A stretch of 57,458 bases of DNA from contig PKUE01000118.1 in the NCBI GenBank assembly GCA_002869685.1, positions 1 through 57,458 on the forward strand, written 5' to 3'. This stretch comes from Desulfuromonas sp. Its GTDB lineage: Bacteria > Desulfobacterota > Desulfuromonadia > Desulfuromonadales > Desulfuromonadaceae. This document shows positions 55,725-57,458 of this stretch, in pieces. Made by a program: the position numbers and the translations under genes. Below the pieces are notes generated by a model that saw nothing but the letters and a program-made list of their open reading frames with translations, did not search any database and was not told the DNA's origin. The number at the start of each line of letters is the position of its first letter. Position 1 is the first letter of the stretch.

Positions 55725-56888
55725 ATGGCATTAGCAGATCAAACTTACGGTTTCTTCATTCCGACAGTCTCTTTGATGGGTGTAGGCTCTGCAAAAGAAA
55801 CCGGTGACCAGGCAAAAGCTCTGGGTGCTACCAAGCTGCTCATCGTTACTGACGCTGGTCTGGCCGCCATGGGCGTTGCCGACACCATCAAAGGTTATGT
55901 AGAAGCCGCAGGCTTGAACGCTGTCGTTTTTGACGGTGCTGAGCCTAACCCCACCGACAAAAACGTTGCCGATGGTGTTGAAGCGTACAAAGCAAACAAC
56001 TGCGACGGCATCATTACCCTGGGCGGCGGCAGCTCACACGACTGTGGTAAAGGTATTGGCCTGGTTATGGGTAACGGCGGTAACATCCGTGATTTCGAAG
56101 GTGTGAACAAGTCCACCAAGCCCATGCCTCCTTTCCTGGCAATCAACACCACCGCTGGTACCGCTTCAGAAATGACCCGTTTCTGCATCATCACCAACAC
56201 CGATACCCACGTTAAAATGGCGATCGTTGACTGGCGCTGCACCCCGAACATTGCGATCAATGATCCTGTTCTGATGGTTGGCAAGCCGGCTCCTCTGACT
56301 GCTGCAACTGGTATGGACGCACTGACTCACGCTGTTGAGGCTTATGTTTCTACCATCGCTACTCCGATCACTGACGCTTGCGCTATCAAAGCGATTGAGC
56401 TGATCGCTGAGTACCTGCGCCAAGCTGTTGCTAACGGCGAGAACCTCGAAGCTCGTGACAAAATGGCTTACGCTGAGTACCTGGCAGGTATGGCATTCAA
56501 CAACGCCAGCCTCGGTTACGTTCACGCTATGGCTCACCAACTGGGTGGTTTCTACAACCTGCCTCACGGTGTTTGCAACGCGATCCTGCTGCCGGTTGTT
56601 TGCGAATTCAACGCCATCGCTAACGTGAAGCGTTTCGCTGACATTGCTGTTGCTATGGGCGAGAACATTGATGGTCTGTCTGACGTTGAAGCTGCTGAAG
56701 TCGCTATCGCTGCAATCCGTCGTCTGTCCTCTGACGTTGGTATCCCTGCAGGTCTGACTGAGATCGGTGTTAAAGAAGAAGATCTCAAGATCATGGCAGA
56801 AAACGCTCAGAAAGATGCCTGCATGCTGACCAACCCCCGCAAAGCGAAGTTGGAGCAAGTGATCGACATCTACAAGGCAGCAATGTAA
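55725..56888 (+). CDS. Iron-containing alcohol dehydrogenase (plus-strand copy)
   Basis: A 387-residue group III dehydrogenase. NAD-binding G-G-G-S-S-H-D-C-G-K-G (about 99-109), N-T-T-A-G-T-A-S-E-M-T-R, metal ligands in G-M-D-A-L-T-H-A-V-E (Asp about 196, His about 200), H-A-M-A-H-Q-L-G-G-F and N-L-P-H-G-V-C-N-A. Codon use is strongly biased (CTG, GGT, GAA, AAA), as for very abundant proteins. It has AAAGGAGAG at -14. With the AOR gene behind it, it suggests alcohol to aldehyde to acid oxidation. Confidence 0.95.
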   Translation: MALADQTYGFFIPTVSLMGVGSAKETGDQAKALGATKLLIVTDAGLAAMGVADTIKGYVEAAGLNAVVFDGAEPNPTDKNVADGVEAYKANNCDGIITLGGGSSHDCGKGIGLVMGNGGNIRDFEGVNKSTKPMPPFLAINTTAGTASEMTRFCIITNTDTHVKMAIVDWRCTPNIAINDPVLMVGKPAPLTAATGMDALTHAVEAYVSTIATPITDACAIKAIELIAEYLRQAVANGENLEARDKMAYAEYLAGMAFNNASLGYVHAMAHQLGGFYNLPHGVCNAILLPVVCEFNAIANVKRFADIAVAMGENIDGLSDVEAAEVAIAAIRRLSSDVGIPAGLTEIGVKEEDLKIMAENAQKDACMLTNPRKAKLEQVIDIYKAAM

Positions 56889-56942
56889 TACCGGTCCGCA
56901 AGGACTGTTCTGACGGCTACCAATGTCGGAAACAACCAGCAA

Positions 56943-56969
56943 GGGAGAGGCTTTGGCCTCTCCCTCTTT
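56943..56969 (+). terminator. Terminator after the alcohol dehydrogenase
   Basis: GGGAGAGGC pairs with GCCTCTCCC (9 bp, 4-nt loop) followed by TCTTT. It separates the dehydrogenase from the AOR leader. Confidence 0.85.
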
Positions 56970-56991
56970 ACACACGAATTACGTTTAAAAC

Positions 56992-57096
56992 AAGAACTCC
57001 GAGCCTGCCCCCCCTACGAAGGACGTCTTTAAGGGGACAGGCCGCCGGGTTGCACTGGAAACGGTGTGGCCTCCCAGTCTTGGAAAGGAGCTTCTT
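56992..57096 (+). promoter_or_regulatory. Molybdenum/tungsten-cofactor-type riboswitch upstream of AOR
   Basis: P1 is AAGAACTCC (56992-57000) with GGAG-C-TTCTT (57087-57096). CTCCGAG starts the core; P2 is GCCTG-CCCC with GGGG-A-CAGGC (57033-57042); then a hairpin around GCACTGGAAACGGTGTG, the block GGCCTCCC (57068-57075) and TTGGAAAGGAG. It shares these blocks with the tup leader while the P2 bases differ and still pair. Its gene is a tungsten enzyme, in line with sensing the tungsten cofactor. Confidence 0.75.
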
Positions 57097-57099
57097 ACC

Positions 57100-57123
57100 A
57101 TGGGTTTAACGTTTAGACAGTGA
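57100..57123 (+). CDS. 7-codon leader ORF before AOR
   Basis: ATG 57100 to TGA 57121-57123 encodes M-G-L-T-F-R-Q. AAAGGAG (57084-57090) lies nine bases upstream, inside the 3' strand of riboswitch P1. The stop is 17 bp before the AOR start, close enough for coupling. It parallels the leader ORF before tupA; alone it would be weak evidence. Confidence 0.45.
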   Translation: MGLTFRQ

Positions 57124-57140
57124 AAGGGAGACAGACTCAC

Positions 57141-57458
57141 ATGGATAAGATTTTCCGCGTCAACATGACCGACCTGACCACCACCGTTGAAGAAGTGCCT
57201 GCCGAATGGGCCGGACTCGGTGGTCGTGCCCTGACCTCAACCATCGTTGCTACCGAGGTTGATCCCGAATGCCACCCGCTGGGTGATAAAAACAAGCTGG
57301 TGTTCGCTCCCGGTCTGCTCAGTGGTACGGCAGCTGCGCAATCCGGTCGTATGTCCTGTGGCGCCAAGAGTCCTCTGACCGGCGGCATCAAGGAAAGTAA
57401 TGCCGGTGGCACCACCGCCCAGCAGTTTGCCCGCATGGGTATCAAGGCGATGATCATC
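57141..57458 (+). CDS. Tungsten-containing aldehyde:ferredoxin oxidoreductase, N-terminal part (runs off the window)
   Basis: 106 codons are present. The start M-D-K-I-F-R-V-N-M-T, then G-L-G-G-R-A-L-T-S-T, L-V-F-A-P-G-L-L-S-G-T, S-G-R-M-S-C-G-A-K-S-P-L-T-G-G-I-K-E-S-N-A-G-G and Q-F-A-R-M-G-I-K-A are the N-terminal domain of AOR-family enzymes, which bind the bis-pterin tungsten cofactor. It oxidises aldehydes to acids with ferredoxin or similar carriers. A GGGAG site lies at 57126. The cluster cysteines would be in the missing part. Confidence 0.93.
   Translation, partial: MDKIFRVNMTDLTTTVEEVPAEWAGLGGRALTSTIVATEVDPECHPLGDKNKLVFAPGLLSGTAAAQSGRMSCGAKSPLTGGIKESNAGGTTAQQFARMGIKAMII

Overview
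The window looks like chromosomal DNA of an anaerobic Desulfuromonadales-type bacterium (Desulfuromonas/Pelobacter/Geobacter relatives). The reasons are two UGA-decoded selenoproteins side by side, a Geobacter-like order of atp genes with F0 and F1 split, a tungstate/aldehyde-oxidoreductase locus, FolE2, and general gene order. Species cannot be fixed from the sequence alone. No insertion sequence, prophage or CRISPR array was seen.

Region 1 (1-8.5 kb) is the origin-proximal block: the 5' end of dnaA on the minus strand, then rpmH-rnpA-yidD-yidC-mnmE-mnmG-rsmG-parA-parB on plus, with a perfect 16-bp parS between mnmE and mnmG. The first ~4 kb are strikingly AT-rich; composition shifts gradually to about 50% GC. 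Region 2 (8.5-14.5 kb) is the F1 part of the ATP synthase (b', b, delta, alpha, gamma, beta, epsilon); the F0 genes (atpZ/I, a, c) lie at 26.9-28.5 kb. Region 3 (14.5-26.7 kb) holds a K+ channel with NAD-binding domain, a GntR regulator with palindromic upstream sites, an ABC-2 exporter, queC-folE2 (queuosine supply), tolQRAB, a SAM-I riboswitch with metX, and mnmH (tRNA 2-selenouridine synthase) with a tiny cysteine-containing partner ORF. With MnmE and MnmG this makes several wobble-base tRNA modification genes.

Region 4 (28.7-39 kb): a diguanylate cyclase, a Nudix hydrolase, then a long minus-strand block: Nif3-like, zinc-ribbon coiled coil, RNase P RNA, a Cys-cluster protein, a LOG-family protein, a UbiD-type decarboxylase interrupted by an in-frame TAA, cysteine synthase and FabH. 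A tRNA with CAT anticodon lies at 39.0 kb. Region 5 (39.1-45.6 kb): mobB and modE flank a structured intergenic region; then an MBL-fold protein, a glycine-zipper lipoprotein, two selenoproteins (Spx/ArsC-like with U-x-x-C, and HesB/IscA-like), a PlsC-like acyltransferase, a Yip1 membrane protein and a Nudix protein.

Region 6 (45.6-57.5 kb) is the most interesting part: a tungsten-dependent alcohol/aldehyde oxidation locus. On minus, in operon order: a structured leader RNA, a 30-codon leader ORF, tupA-tupB-tupC (tungstate uptake), moeA (cofactor metal insertion), an iron alcohol dehydrogenase, a soluble histidine kinase, a sigma-54 response regulator and a radical SAM/SPASM maturase. On plus: a cluster of repeated candidate enhancer sites, a textbook -24/-12 promoter, a second iron alcohol dehydrogenase, a second copy of the structured leader RNA, a 7-codon leader ORF, and the start of a tungsten aldehyde:ferredoxin oxidoreductase that runs off the window. 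Both leaders resemble the molybdenum/tungsten cofactor riboswitch in its short form. In both, the ribosome binding site inside the closing helix serves a small leader ORF that ends at or just before the start of the real gene. The inferred job is oxidation of alcohols to aldehydes and on to acids, with metal supply and enzyme synthesis tied to cofactor level.
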